Source: Ammoniphilus sp. YIM 78166
GTDB taxonomy: Bacteria > Bacillota > Bacilli > Aneurinibacillales > RAOX-1
Direction: 5' to 3'
NCBI RefSeq assembly: GCF_004522215.1
Contig: NZ_SDLR01000005.1
Location: 465,086-529,085 of the forward strand
DNA length: 64,000 nucleotides
Shown: positions 16,364-25,430 of the stretch, one piece after another
Position numbering within the stretch: position 1 is the stretch's first letter
Layout of the letters: each line of letters opens with the position of its first letter
Notes under the pieces: generated by a model
Seen by the model: only the letters and a program-made list of their open reading frames with translations
Told to the model about the DNA's origin: nothing
Databases searched by the model: none
Translations under genes and position numbers: made by a program

Positions 16364-16380
16364 GAAGCATGAAATGCTTC
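16364..16380. promoter_or_regulatory. Palindrome upstream of the RpiR gene, candidate operator
   Basis: GAAGCAT, three bases, ATGCTTC: a perfect 7-3-7 inverted repeat about 105 bp upstream of the regulator start. RpiR-type regulators commonly bind such short palindromes, so autoregulation is plausible; no binding data can be inferred. Confidence 0.4.
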
Positions 16381-16394
16381 ATGCTTTATTTGTA

Positions 16395-16523
16395 TCATAC
16401 TTTCTGAATCTTGGGAAGGACTATTTGACCCAACATTGCCCTACCAACACTGGCCCCTCCGGTGCCCTGATGCTCACTCCCTTGGCAAAACTTCTTCAAA
16501 GCATCATTAGGAAGAAGCTCTTT
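16395..16523 (-). other. Gap 16.3-16.7 kb: only a 42-codon stretch without start codon
   Basis: The 457-bp interval between the RpiR and ECF genes holds no convincing gene. The longest protein-like stretch is an open minus-strand run (KELLPNDALKKFCQGSEHQG and onward to PKIQKV) bounded by stops on both sides and lacking an ATG, GTG or TTG with a ribosome site. It may be a gene remnant or chance. Confidence 0.25.
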
Positions 16524-16724
16524 TCAAACTTTGCAAGATCTAAACCTATTTGAAAGCATTACCGTTTTGGGAGCAAGTAACTTGGTTTCGTGATCAAAGA
16601 GCGTGAATTAATTGAAATGGTTTAGAACTAAGTTGTGGGTCGACCCGAGCAATAGTCATGCCGTGCTGGACCAGGCTTGATGAAAAATAAAACCCTAATT
16701 ACCGAAAAAACTCAGTAGGATGCT

Positions 16725-16757
16725 AAAAAGGCCCCCTACTCTTTGGGGACCCTTTCT
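16725..16757 (-). terminator. Terminator of the ECF sigma gene
   Basis: On the minus strand AAAGGGTCCCC pairs with GGGG.GCCTTT and continues into TTTTT, about 20 bp after the ECF stop. Confidence 0.75.
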
Positions 16758-16777
16758 ATCTAGCTAATCCATTTCTC

Positions 16778-17206
16778 TCAGACTCGTCCGTTTAGCCGAG
16801 AGGGTGCTTCTGTTGTGTTGGCTTCATTGGGTAGCTTTGCAAGTGCTTCATTCTCTATAGCACTTACGAGTTTTGGAGTCACATCCATATATTTGGCAGT
16901 TTCCTGCACAGATAACCCTTTAATAAAGCGAAGATAAAGTACGGAGCGCATATTTTCTGATAGGGGTGTAATTGTTGTAGCATGATGTTTTCCTTTGCCC
17001 AAAAAATCAACAGTCGTCCTTCTAGCAAGCTTAAACACCGATGCATGCACGGGTTCATCCTCTTGCCACTGGTGATACGATAAGGCAATCTTATGAAAAA
17101 CCTTTTCGGTTATGTTTTGGGTGTCCGCTGGATTACCCAGCATGTAATACACATAGTCGTAGGTAGCGTAAAAATGATCTTGGAACAAGCGTTCAAATTC
17201 ATCCAT
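16778..17206 (-). CDS. Small ECF-type RNA polymerase sigma factor
   Basis: About 142 residues with a region 2-like N-terminus (FQDHFYATYDYVYYMLGN and ITEKVFHKIALSYHQW) and a clear region 4 helix-turn-helix (ENMRSVLYLRFIKGLSVQETAKYMDVTPKLVSAIE, quoted by its ends: RSVLYLRFIKG to KLVSAIE). It is shorter than the usual 160-190 residues and no anti-sigma gene is adjacent. ATG at 17206 follows GGAGGGGG; the longer frame to 17323 has no start signal. The promoter region holds a 20-bp palindrome that recurs upstream of 34416. It is monocistronic, between the P-type ATPase terminator and its own. Confidence 0.8.
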   Translation of the reverse strand: MDEFERLFQDHFYATYDYVYYMLGNPADTQNITEKVFHKIALSYHQWQEDEPVHASVFKLARRTTVDFLGKGKHHATTITPLSENMRSVLYLRFIKGLSVQETAKYMDVTPKLVSAIENEALAKLPNEANTTEAPSRLNGRV

Positions 17207-17257
17207 AGCCTTACCCCCTCCCTCCTTAAGTCTAACGTAATCGTTGGTAATGAGGGA

Positions 17258-17277
17258 GTACCAAAAATTTTTAGTAC
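17258..17277. promoter_or_regulatory. 20-bp palindrome GTACCAAAAA-N6-GTAC (site 1)
   Basis: The near-perfect inverted repeat reads GTACCAAAAATTTTTAGTAC with one mismatch and lies 52-71 bp upstream of the ECF sigma start. The same GTACCAAAAA-N6-GTAC layout occurs at 34336-34355, so it is probably a recognition site rather than chance. Confidence 0.5.
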
Positions 17278-17290
17278 CTTCTTTATTCAC

Positions 17291-17333
17291 CAAAAAGTAA
17301 GAACCAGGACGAGAAATTCTCACCCTGGTTCTT
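17291..17333 (-). terminator. Terminator of the P-type ATPase gene
   Basis: AAGAACCAGG (17299-17308) pairs with CCTGGTTCTT (17324-17333), with an inner GAG/CTC stem; on the minus strand a T-run (ACTTTTTGG) follows. Confidence 0.85.
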
Positions 17334-17336
17334 TTT

Positions 17337-20072
17337 CTAACTCGCCATTTTTTTGCTTTGGGGTGATTCTAACGACTTACTCTTGCCTTTCATTCTCTGG
17401 CTAAGCTTAAACAGTTCTGTGACCAGCAAAACGCTCGATGCAAGAATAACAATGACAATAAACTCCGTGACACTCACAGGACCCGCCTTAAGTACTTGTT
17501 GCATGAGCGGGATCTGCATCGACATGAGATGAAGGGTCAATGCAACGAATACACCTACAATCAAGAAAACATTACGTTTTATCGGAATACTAAACACCGA
17601 CTTGCGCTCGGAACGACAGTTTAAAACATGGAAGTTAAGGGACAGCACCATCAGCAGCAATAGGAGGTTACGAGCGGCAGATTCCTCCCAGCCGGCAGAT
17701 AACATGCCGTACCAAGCAGCGAAGCTGATTCCACCCATGGTAAGGCCCGACACGAGTACTTGTTGGATCATTCTCTTGTCGATAATGCCCTCAGAAGGAT
17801 CTCTCGGAGGACGATCCATGGCTCCTTCTTCTTTTCCTTCAAAGGCTAAAGCTACATCCTGAATTCCGTTTGTCACAAGGTTGAGCCAGAGCAGCTGGGC
17901 AGCAACCAAAGGCAACGGCAAGGCAAACAACATCGATAACGTAAAGAGAAGGACCTCAGCTAATCCTGTAGCAATGAGAAGATACACGACTTTACGCAGG
18001 TTATCATAAGCGACTCGCCCCTCTTCAATTCCTGCTCGGATAGCCGTAAAGTTATCATTCGTGACGATAATGGAAGCTGTGTCCTTTGCAATATCCGTCC
18101 CGGACCCCATCGCAACCCCGATACTGGCCCTGCGAATGGCCGGTGCATCATTCGCTCCATCTCCCGTTACGGCAACAAAGTGACCCGAGTTCATAAGTGT
18201 ATCTACAATCTGCAGCTTCTGTAATGGAGTTACACGAGCAAACACCCGCCCCCTATTGACCGCTTCAATGAAGGCGGGAGAAGCTGGCTTTCCCAGCTTC
18301 TCTAACTGCTCGCCCGTAACAACCTCATAGGGAGTGCTGACAATGCCTAGCTCCTTCGCAATAGCATAAGCGGTGGCTGGGTGATCGCCAGTGACCATGG
18401 AGACCTTGACCCCTGCGCGGTGGCAATCTGCTACCGCCTCTTTCGCTTCCGGACGAAGAGGATCAATCAGTCCCACTAACCCGACGAGCGTTAGTACGGG
18501 TAGTTTCGGGTCCTTTACTAAAGAATCCGGATGATCCGTGACCGCATCAGCTACTGCCAATACCCGATAGCCTCCCTCCGCCATCCGTTTGGCTTCTTCC
18601 AAGACAACAGCTGGATCAATCGCCTGTATACCGTGATTCGTCGCTATTGTTTCACAGTAGGGGAGCAAGGTTTCTACTGCTCCCTTCACAGCCGCATAAC
18701 CCTTCTCACCCTGCTGGTAAAATACCGCAGCATAGCGATTCTCCGATTCATAAGGAATCGCGCTAAGAAACGTTCCTTTCTCCTTGACCCTTTCGGAAGA
18801 AAGATCAGCTTTATAACCCAAAGCTAACAAGGCCACATCCACAGCATCCCCATCTGCTTGCCATTGATCGTCCTTTTTAGTCAGCTGGGCTTCATTACAC
18901 CAAACCACTGCGCGTACTAATCTCTCTACCATCTGCCGTTCCGATTCGGACGGCGACTCGTCTCTAGTTGCAACGATCCTTCCTTCCCCATCATAGCCTT
19001 CACCCGTTACCGAAAAAGACTCTCCGGAGGGAAGCTTGATCATCTTGACCGTTTGTTTATTGACTGTCAAAGTCCCTGTTTTATCACTGGCGATATACGT
19101 GCAGCTTCCTAAACTCTCAACCGCCGTAAGCTTGCGCACGATCACATGCCGCTTCAGCATTCGACTGGTGGCAATGGAGAGCACGATTGTCATCGCAATG
19201 GGAAGTCCTTCTGGAATTACGGCGACGGCCAAGGCAATGGCAATGAAGAACACTTCCGTGAAAGGCATCCCTCTCGATACAGCGACGGCGACCAGCAAGA
19301 TACAAGCTGCCAGTACAATATAGCTTACTTGTTTAGAGAACTTTTCCATTCGGATGATCAAGGGAGGCTTACTGACCGTGGAACCGGAAACCTCAACAGC
19401 AATCTTGCCGAGCTCTGTTTTTAATCCGGTATCTGTTACATAACCCCATCCTCGACCCGATAACACAGTGGTACCCGCGTAAGCCATATTGACCCGCTCA
19501 CTTAATGGCGTATCCCGTGCGACTAACTCTTCCCCTTTAGTGTTGGCGATAGACTCACCCGTCAAAAGAGCTTCATCAATGGTTAGTTTACTCGCTTGAA
19601 CCAAACGGAGATCTGCGGCTACACGGCTGCCTGATTCTAGGAATACCAAGTCACCGGGTACAAGGTCTTCAGCCGGAACGGTGAACTCTTGCCCATTTCT
19701 TTTAACCCGTGCCATCCCTTTTAGCAAATTTTGCAGAGCTGCTGCATTCTTTTCAGCCTTCCACTCCTGGAAGGTCCCTAATAAAGCATTCAATAAAATC
19801 ACCACAAAGATAAATACGGAATCGGCTGTCTCTCCGATCAAGATGCATAGGACTCCCGCTACGACAAGAATATAAATCAATGGGTTAAAGAACTGGTGTA
19901 GAAATATCATCAACGTGGTCGGTGGCTTTTTCTCAGGTAGACCGTTTTTTCCATACTGCTTCTTCAAATGATCCACCCGCTCCGCGGTTAAGCCTTGGGT
20001 TGAGGTTTCTAACCTCCTGCTCACTTCCTCGCTCTTCATTTCATGCCAAGCATACTCATGTTTCTCGTCCAT
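17337..20072 (-). CDS. P2-type cation-transporting ATPase
   Basis: A 911-residue P-type ATPase of the Ca2+/Na+-ATPase-like group. Visible: N-terminal cation ATPase domain, actuator loop TGES, M4 motif VIPEGLP, phosphorylation site SDKTGTLT (Asp about 330), nucleotide domain, hinge TGDGANDAP and six C-terminal membrane spans. In M6 the motif is NLVTNGIQD, with Asn where SERCA has the Ca2+-ligating Asp of NLVTDG, so the transported ion cannot be assumed to be calcium. ATG at 20072 has AGGGGG seven bases upstream; two upstream in-frame codons lack spacing. Monocistronic, 39 bp after the ger operon's last gene upstream region and with its own terminator. Confidence 0.9.
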   Translation of the reverse strand: MDEKHEYAWHEMKSEEVSRRLETSTQGLTAERVDHLKKQYGKNGLPEKKPPTTLMIFLHQFFNPLIYILVVAGVLCILIGETADSVFIFVVILLNALLGTFQEWKAEKNAAALQNLLKGMARVKRNGQEFTVPAEDLVPGDLVFLESGSRVAADLRLVQASKLTIDEALLTGESIANTKGEELVARDTPLSERVNMAYAGTTVLSGRGWGYVTDTGLKTELGKIAVEVSGSTVSKPPLIIRMEKFSKQVSYIVLAACILLVAVAVSRGMPFTEVFFIAIALAVAVIPEGLPIAMTIVLSIATSRMLKRHVIVRKLTAVESLGSCTYIASDKTGTLTVNKQTVKMIKLPSGESFSVTGEGYDGEGRIVATRDESPSESERQMVERLVRAVVWCNEAQLTKKDDQWQADGDAVDVALLALGYKADLSSERVKEKGTFLSAIPYESENRYAAVFYQQGEKGYAAVKGAVETLLPYCETIATNHGIQAIDPAVVLEEAKRMAEGGYRVLAVADAVTDHPDSLVKDPKLPVLTLVGLVGLIDPLRPEAKEAVADCHRAGVKVSMVTGDHPATAYAIAKELGIVSTPYEVVTGEQLEKLGKPASPAFIEAVNRGRVFARVTPLQKLQIVDTLMNSGHFVAVTGDGANDAPAIRRASIGVAMGSGTDIAKDTASIIVTNDNFTAIRAGIEEGRVAYDNLRKVVYLLIATGLAEVLLFTLSMLFALPLPLVAAQLLWLNLVTNGIQDVALAFEGKEEGAMDRPPRDPSEGIIDKRMIQQVLVSGLTMGGISFAAWYGMLSAGWEESAARNLLLLLMVLSLNFHVLNCRSERKSVFSIPIKRNVFLIVGVFVALTLHLMSMQIPLMQQVLKAGPVSVTEFIVIVILASSVLLVTELFKLSQRMKGKSKSLESPQSKKMAS

Positions 20073-20195
20073 CCTCATCCCCCTCTGGTATAAAGCCTCT
20101 TCTGATTTCAGAATACCAAAAAAGGGAAAGTACCCGGAGTGATTAAACTCACACACAAAAAAGAGGAACAGCTGTTAAGCCACTCCCTTGTTCCA

Positions 20196-21305
20196 TCAAT
20201 GCGTAAAGCCTGTCCCGAGGATGTCCGCTTTCACTTGAATGTCAAAGGTTGCGTTAGGATACAGACGTTCTCTCCAATCCTCCCATTCCCCTTCGTTGTC
20301 AAAGCGCTGAGCCATATATGCCAGACCAAATCCTGCTGGGTCCCACTCGTTTTTTTGTAGGTTGGATAGCATGTCGCGAACCTTTTTCTCTACTTCTTTT
20401 TCTACAATAGCCCCAATCTTCCCTAGTTCTTGACTTTCCACGTTTCTCGTTGATTCTTCAATGATCCCTTGTATCTCATAGTTTACTAATATCTTTACCT
20501 TCCCTTTTTCTCCTTCGTTCACTTGAAAACCTGCCTGAATTCCCCCGACATCAACGACAAATTCCCAATCCTCTTCTTGAACGGTTACACTGGTTCTGCG
20601 AATAAAAGCCGAAGAAAGTAATGGATGAAAAAACTTTGTATCTTGTGGATTAAGAAATCCTTGAAATCCATCGGGATTAAACATCGCGAGCTTGTTAATT
20701 TGAAACAAGTCTTTTCCCCCTTGCTCAATCACAGGCAGAAAGGCATCCAATCCTTTTTCATACAATCTCCTTCTGAAGTCAAAGAGAAAGGAGGTTACCG
20801 TGAAGATCGACTCCGATCCCTCACCACCGAAGGTTAAAAACAAGGAATTGGAAGGAAGTCTCTCCGATTTTGGTTTAATTTCTAAGATCGTTTTCGCATC
20901 TGGCACCCCTGCTGCCATATAAGCAATCTTTTGTATGTCGCGGCGTCGAATCATCCAATCGGTTATGTCAAGCATATTTTGATCAAGCATTTTTTCACCG
21001 ATAACAATGACCTTTGCCTGGCTAAAATCAAACTCTTTATCTACTCTTGACTTCATGATACGTACCGCATCCGCAATGGTTCTGGCTTCCTGCTCTACTA
21101 GAATAAATTCACTGTCACCACTCTTTATATCCCCTGTAGGAATAGCTAGCTTTAGAATAACCTTATATTTTTGCTTGTCATCATCTGGCTTGTCGATTCC
21201 AATATTGACAACGAAAAAACGCTTATCGATATCTTTGAACCCACACCCAGATAAGAAAATGACGTTAGCGACGATTAGCAGCAGAAGAAGTCGACTTCGC
21301 TTCAT
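20196..21305 (-). CDS. Spore germination lipoprotein, GerAC family
   Basis: The C subunit (369 aa) of a GerA-type germinant receptor in the spore inner membrane. A lipoprotein signal ends in FLSGC (Cys21); the mature part starts FKDIDKRFFVVNIGID, the conserved GerAC opening, and includes QAKVIVIGEKM and the long C-terminal GerAC domain with KKVRDMLSNLQKNEWDPAGFG. The gene overlaps the B subunit gene by 41 bp and is the last of the A-B-C operon. Length matches the 370-400 typical of the family. The germinant cannot be predicted. Confidence 0.93.
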   Translation of the reverse strand: MKRSRLLLLLIVANVIFLSGCGFKDIDKRFFVVNIGIDKPDDDKQKYKVILKLAIPTGDIKSGDSEFILVEQEARTIADAVRIMKSRVDKEFDFSQAKVIVIGEKMLDQNMLDITDWMIRRRDIQKIAYMAAGVPDAKTILEIKPKSERLPSNSLFLTFGGEGSESIFTVTSFLFDFRRRLYEKGLDAFLPVIEQGGKDLFQINKLAMFNPDGFQGFLNPQDTKFFHPLLSSAFIRRTSVTVQEEDWEFVVDVGGIQAGFQVNEGEKGKVKILVNYEIQGIIEESTRNVESQELGKIGAIVEKEVEKKVRDMLSNLQKNEWDPAGFGLAYMAQRFDNEGEWEDWRERLYPNATFDIQVKADILGTGFTH

Positions 21306-22389
21306 GCTTCACCTTCCTAGCAATCCAATACAATAAGCACACAAGGATGATCTCACTCGGCAAACGAATGCGCAACCACCATACTGACAAATTATAGAGA
21401 TCAACCTCATTTAGTAAGATATCTGCAACAATGGTAATTCCGCCAAAGCTTCCTAGGACGAGTAAAGGATACCAAGCTTTCTTTTTAGTTGAGCTCGGGG
21501 GAGGTAATAGGCTTTGGATAATTCTTAAGCCGACATGCCAATGAACCAAGGTACTTAAGAGTGAAATGCTTAAATACAGTAAAAGAAATATAAACACCAT
21601 CCGCTCAACAGGGCCCAACTCCATTCTGATCGAGTCAGCCGTTGCGATCCAAGGGTAAATATAAGAGCCAACTCCTTCGGTCCCATGGTATCCAATAGGA
21701 AGAAAAAAGGTCGTGGCAAGGTTCAAGAACCCAACGACACCTACTAATGGAAACCATTTTAAAGAGATGTGCTGGGTAAACACCCGATGAAAAATAACCA
21801 TGTTCGCGTAACCCGTAAAAATATAAGTTGTAGCTGCCACCGTATCCCAGGCTGGCCAATCCCAAGCGTAGGAAAGAATTTGCCTTACCGCAGTCCAATC
21901 CATATATGGACTTCTCAATCCATGTATGAAAATTAAAATGATCAACGGAACGTTTACTATCAGAAGAATTTCTAGTATGTAAAGCACTTGTTTCGTCGTA
22001 GAGTTCGCAAGAAAAATGACAACCAGAACAAATAGAAGGTTGGTTAGCCATTCTGATATGTCCGGATTAATAAACCGAACCGTTATATCACTATAGGAAG
22101 CAATGGTGATAAATCCAGCCAAAAACCATGTTATGCTAAAATAAATCAGAATCGTAAGCCTTACCCACGAGGTGGTATGCTGCTGCAGAATCTCTGGAAA
22201 GCCTTGCTCGGGAAATACCTGAAAACTCTTAAAAAAAACCATGGCGATAAGTGTACTTAAGATGCAGCCAACAGCAATGGACATAACTGCTCCGTCAAAA
22301 CGGTGTCTAATCAGAATAACAGGTACATAGGCCACAACGTTTGATAGCATGTTCAAGATAATAATATAGTAGATATAGCGGGTTTTCAT
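21265..22389 (-). CDS. Spore germination permease-like protein, GerAB family
   Basis: The B subunit (374 aa), an APC-fold membrane protein with about ten transmembrane segments that carries the germinant-binding site in well-studied GerA receptors. Seen: repeated hydrophobic spans from residue 7 to about 365, the HTTSWVRLTILIYFSITWF region and RVGVPYPS-like partners in the neighbouring subunit. It overlaps the A subunit gene by four bases (ATGA) and the C subunit gene by 41 bases, a tightly coupled operon. Length agrees with the family (about 365 aa). Confidence 0.92.
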   Translation of the reverse strand: MKTRYIYYIIILNMLSNVVAYVPVILIRHRFDGAVMSIAVGCILSTLIAMVFFKSFQVFPEQGFPEILQQHTTSWVRLTILIYFSITWFLAGFITIASYSDITVRFINPDISEWLTNLLFVLVVIFLANSTTKQVLYILEILLIVNVPLIILIFIHGLRSPYMDWTAVRQILSYAWDWPAWDTVAATTYIFTGYANMVIFHRVFTQHISLKWFPLVGVVGFLNLATTFFLPIGYHGTEGVGSYIYPWIATADSIRMELGPVERMVFIFLLLYLSISLLSTLVHWHVGLRIIQSLLPPPSSTKKKAWYPLLVLGSFGGITIVADILLNEVDLYNLSVWWLRIRLPSEIILVCLLYWIARKVKHEAKSTSSAANRR

Positions 22390-23744
22390 GAGGAGGTTTC
22401 CTTTTCATTAAACAGATCCTTATCATTAGCCCCTAAAAATAATCGAAGGTAAGGCTGGCCAAAGCTATCAAGTTTACATAGGTAGCCAATCAAGAAAATT
22501 AGCCCGATTACCATTCCCACTAAGCCGAAGAAGGTGGTTAAGAGCAACACGAAGTACTTAGAGACTCGGAGCGCAAAGCCCATGGCATTAATCGGGATGA
22601 CGAAATTGGAGATCGCAACAGCTGCTACGAGGATAATCATGATATTGGAAACTAACCCCGCATCGGTTGCCGCTTGACCTAGGATCAACCCCCCTACCGT
22701 CGTGGCTGTTGAGCCTATCGTCTTAGGCAAACGAATCGAGGCCTCAGTAAGCAATTCCATCATAATCAGCATGAATAGCACCTCGAGATAGGAAGGGTAA
22801 GGAACTCCTACTCGGCTTCCTGCGATAGACAGCGCTAACTGTACTTGGAACAGCTCAGGATTAAAAGAAGTAACCCCGACGTACATAGACGGCAAGATTA
22901 AACTGATAAAAAGCCCTATATAACGCAGCATAATTATAAAGCGACTCACGCCCCATGACTGATAAATGTCTTCCATCGACGATATAAAGTCATAAAAAAC
23001 AGCAGGGGCTAGAAGTACAAATGGCGTCCCGTTAATCATTAAAGCCACTTTGCCTTGAGATAAATTTAAGGCCACCCGATCCGGTCGTTCGGTTATCATC
23101 GATGTTGGAAATAAAGTAATCTTCTGGAGGTTTAGCTTTTGCTCTAATTCCCCAATCGCTTGTAAGGTTTTCCCAGTTACTTTTCCTAAGCGCTCCTTAA
23201 TTTTTTGCAGACGATCCTCATTGACAAATTGAGAATCATAAACTAGGTGTACCGTTTGAGGGATTTGAGTGTTGAGGAGATGCGCTTCTACAATCAAGGT
23301 TTCTTGAGGATAGCGATGACGAATCAGATTTAAGTTCACTTCCACATTTTCACTAAATCCATATTGGGGTCCCTGAATTACACTTTCTACTGTGGATTGG
23401 GTTGTCGCGTTATTGACCGCCTTCTTCACATCGATAATTAAAATATGGAGCCCACAGAATAAGATGAGGTTGCCCTCTAAGATTTTTTTGGACAGATCAT
23501 CGGTTTCTTGATATTCAGACGTATTGGGTAGGGAGCAAATATAGCGCGAGAAGTCTTTCCTGCTCACTAGTTCATAAAAAGGCTTTAAGATTAAAGTTTG
23601 GATTTTAGCTTCATCTGTTAACGATTTAAAATAAATCAGCCGGATTTCCTCATACTCGTTCTTGGAGATTAATAACTTAGCATCTTGTGAAGGATGAAAC
23701 TGCTCCCATAAAGCATCGTAGAGCACTTTGCTTCTCCAGTACAT
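22386..23744 (-). CDS. Spore germination protein, GerAA family
   Basis: The A subunit (about 452 aa) of a GerA-type receptor. It has a soluble N-terminal domain containing VIQGPQYGFSENVEVNLNLI, the family's GPxxGFxE region, and a membrane half (residues about 245-430) with VGVPYPSYLEVLFMLIMMEL and LRLPKTIG-like SIRLPKTIGS segments. It opens the operon. The ATG at 23744 has AAAGAGGGG nine bases upstream, while the ATG at 23753 abuts that site. The receptor A subunits oligomerise into a nutrient-gated channel; this is family knowledge. At roughly 450 residues it is slightly short of the usual 480. Confidence 0.92.
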   Translation of the reverse strand: MYWRSKVLYDALWEQFHPSQDAKLLISKNEYEEIRLIYFKSLTDEAKIQTLILKPFYELVSRKDFSRYICSLPNTSEYQETDDLSKKILEGNLILFCGLHILIIDVKKAVNNATTQSTVESVIQGPQYGFSENVEVNLNLIRHRYPQETLIVEAHLLNTQIPQTVHLVYDSQFVNEDRLQKIKERLGKVTGKTLQAIGELEQKLNLQKITLFPTSMITERPDRVALNLSQGKVALMINGTPFVLLAPAVFYDFISSMEDIYQSWGVSRFIIMLRYIGLFISLILPSMYVGVTSFNPELFQVQLALSIAGSRVGVPYPSYLEVLFMLIMMELLTEASIRLPKTIGSTATTVGGLILGQAATDAGLVSNIMIILVAAVAISNFVIPINAMGFALRVSKYFVLLLTTFFGLVGMVIGLIFLIGYLCKLDSFGQPYLRLFLGANDKDLFNEKETSS

Positions 23745-23844
23745 TCGATTCATCCCCTCTTTCTGATAACCATAGGGTTTCTCAATTGGGATGAAAATAT
23801 GTTAGGAAATGCCAAATGCACCAGAAAAAGAGCCTACACCTTCT

Positions 23845-24042
23845 TTATTTCTTCTTCCGCGTCACCATATAATACAGCAATCCGAGGATAAGAACGGGTA
23901 CCGCCGTCCAAAAACAGACAACAACAAACGAATGAATGAAAGTCCCCATTGGGAATCCTGCCATGGCGGCAGGGGCCATTGATAAACAAATTAAACCCGC
24001 CACAATGAGACTCCCTGCCACGGCCCTAACCAGATATTTCAT
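23845..24042 (-). CDS. Small two-span membrane protein cotranscribed with a sensor kinase
   Basis: A 65-residue protein with two hydrophobic segments (about 10-28 and 36-60) and a basic tail VTRKKK. Its ATG overlaps the stop of the sensor kinase gene in an ATGA arrangement, so it is translated from the same message. I know no family for it. The position suggests a modulator or signalling accessory of the kinase, or a target membrane protein; this is inference from coupling alone. Confidence 0.6.
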   Translation of the reverse strand: MKYLVRAVAGSLIVAGLICLSMAPAAMAGFPMGTFIHSFVVVCFWTAVPVLILGLLYYMVTRKKK

Positions 24043-25430
24043 AAATCCCTCTCCTCTTTTCCAATAGGAAAGCTAATTCTAAATTCCGTACCTTGCCCAA
24101 CGTTACTTTGGACGGATATCGTGCCTCCTTGATGCTCTACCAGCTTTTTCACGATTGCGAGTCCTAAGCCCGTCCCCCCAAAAGCTCGAGAGCGAGACTT
24201 TTCAACCCGATGAAACCGTTCAAAGATGTACGGCAATTCTTGCTGAGGGATCCCGATCCCTGTATCGCGGATCAAGATGTGAACCTCATCATCCACTTTT
24301 TGGGTGGTTACCAATATGGTTCCTTCCTTCGTATAACGAATGGCATTATCAAGCAGGTTGATTAACACCTGCTGCATCCGATACCCATCCAATAAGAGCA
24401 AAGGAGTTTCTTCTTCTTCCACGACCAAGGAAATGTTCTTTTCCCTCATTCTCAGGTGTACACTGTCTAACGCGCCTTGCAATACCTCGGGCAAATCCAC
24501 CCATTCTAGAGTAAGAGCCATCTTCCCTTCTTCAAGCTGAGATAAGTCAAAAAGATCATCGACTAAACGTTTAAGCCTCTGCGTTTCATTTTTTATAATT
24601 CGGATATGCTCCTCATTCCCCGATTGCCCTTCAAGAAGTCCTACATACCCTTGAATATAGGTAAGAGGCGTACGCAGCTCATGGGAAATATTCACAAAAA
24701 ACTCTTTTCGACTATCTTCAAAGCGTTTTAAATCAGATGCTAGCTCATTAATAGCTTGAGCTAAGGATCCAATTTCATCATGGGACTCCACCGTGACTCG
24801 AACGTTTAAGTCTCCTTTGGCCATAGCCTTGGCTGCATCGACCATGTTAAGCATTGGAATCGAAAGCTTTCGTACCATCAAGATGGTAAACCCCAAAGCG
24901 AGCAAAAGGGCTCCTACCCCTGACAACATTAATACGTTTCGAATTTGGGATGCGGAATGTTCAATCGCATCCATCCCCGTCATTATTACGACAGCCCCAT
25001 GGAATTGCTGGTTGAGGTTAATCGGTTTTCCCATTAAAATAAGTTGCCCAGATCCCCCTCCTTCTTCCTTGATCAATCTGTTTCCGGCAATGAGCTGGGT
25101 CCAATCCTGATCATTTAATAATTTCTGCAGATTTGTTTCGACGTTTCTTTCGATCACCACTTGCCGGTGGGAATTAAGGATAGCGACCCCGTCATCTATC
25201 ATTTGCATAGCTATGACCACTTGGTTCGCCATCCCCCTTTCCTGGGATTCCACGATAATATTGACTATTTTATCACTTTGACGGTCCAGTGCTTGAAGGG
25301 ATTCTTGATAATAAAAAGTTAAAAAAACTTGGTTCACGACATACCCCAAGGGCAGTAACACAACAAATAGAAGAATCACCATGGCCATTCCTAGTTTAAC
25401 GACAATTGAATTCAAGCTATTTTTGAGCAT
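24039..25430 (-). CDS. Two-component sensor histidine kinase with HAMP domain
   Basis: A 463-residue classical sensor: TM1 (about 12-35), extracytoplasmic domain (36-165), TM2 (166-187), HAMP linker (188-240), dimerisation domain with phospho-acceptor H250 (ISHELRTPL), and HATPase with NLLDNAIRYT, DTGIGI and GTGLGLAIV motifs. It overlaps the response regulator gene by 14 bases. The stimulus is unknown; genes in the operon give no strong clue, but the ger operon lies downstream on the same strand. Confidence 0.92.
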   Translation of the reverse strand: MLKNSLNSIVVKLGMAMVILLFVVLLPLGYVVNQVFLTFYYQESLQALDRQSDKIVNIIVESQERGMANQVVIAMQMIDDGVAILNSHRQVVIERNVETNLQKLLNDQDWTQLIAGNRLIKEEGGGSGQLILMGKPINLNQQFHGAVVIMTGMDAIEHSASQIRNVLMLSGVGALLLALGFTILMVRKLSIPMLNMVDAAKAMAKGDLNVRVTVESHDEIGSLAQAINELASDLKRFEDSRKEFFVNISHELRTPLTYIQGYVGLLEGQSGNEEHIRIIKNETQRLKRLVDDLFDLSQLEEGKMALTLEWVDLPEVLQGALDSVHLRMREKNISLVVEEEETPLLLLDGYRMQQVLINLLDNAIRYTKEGTILVTTQKVDDEVHILIRDTGIGIPQQELPYIFERFHRVEKSRSRAFGGTGLGLAIVKKLVEHQGGTISVQSNVGQGTEFRISFPIGKEERDL

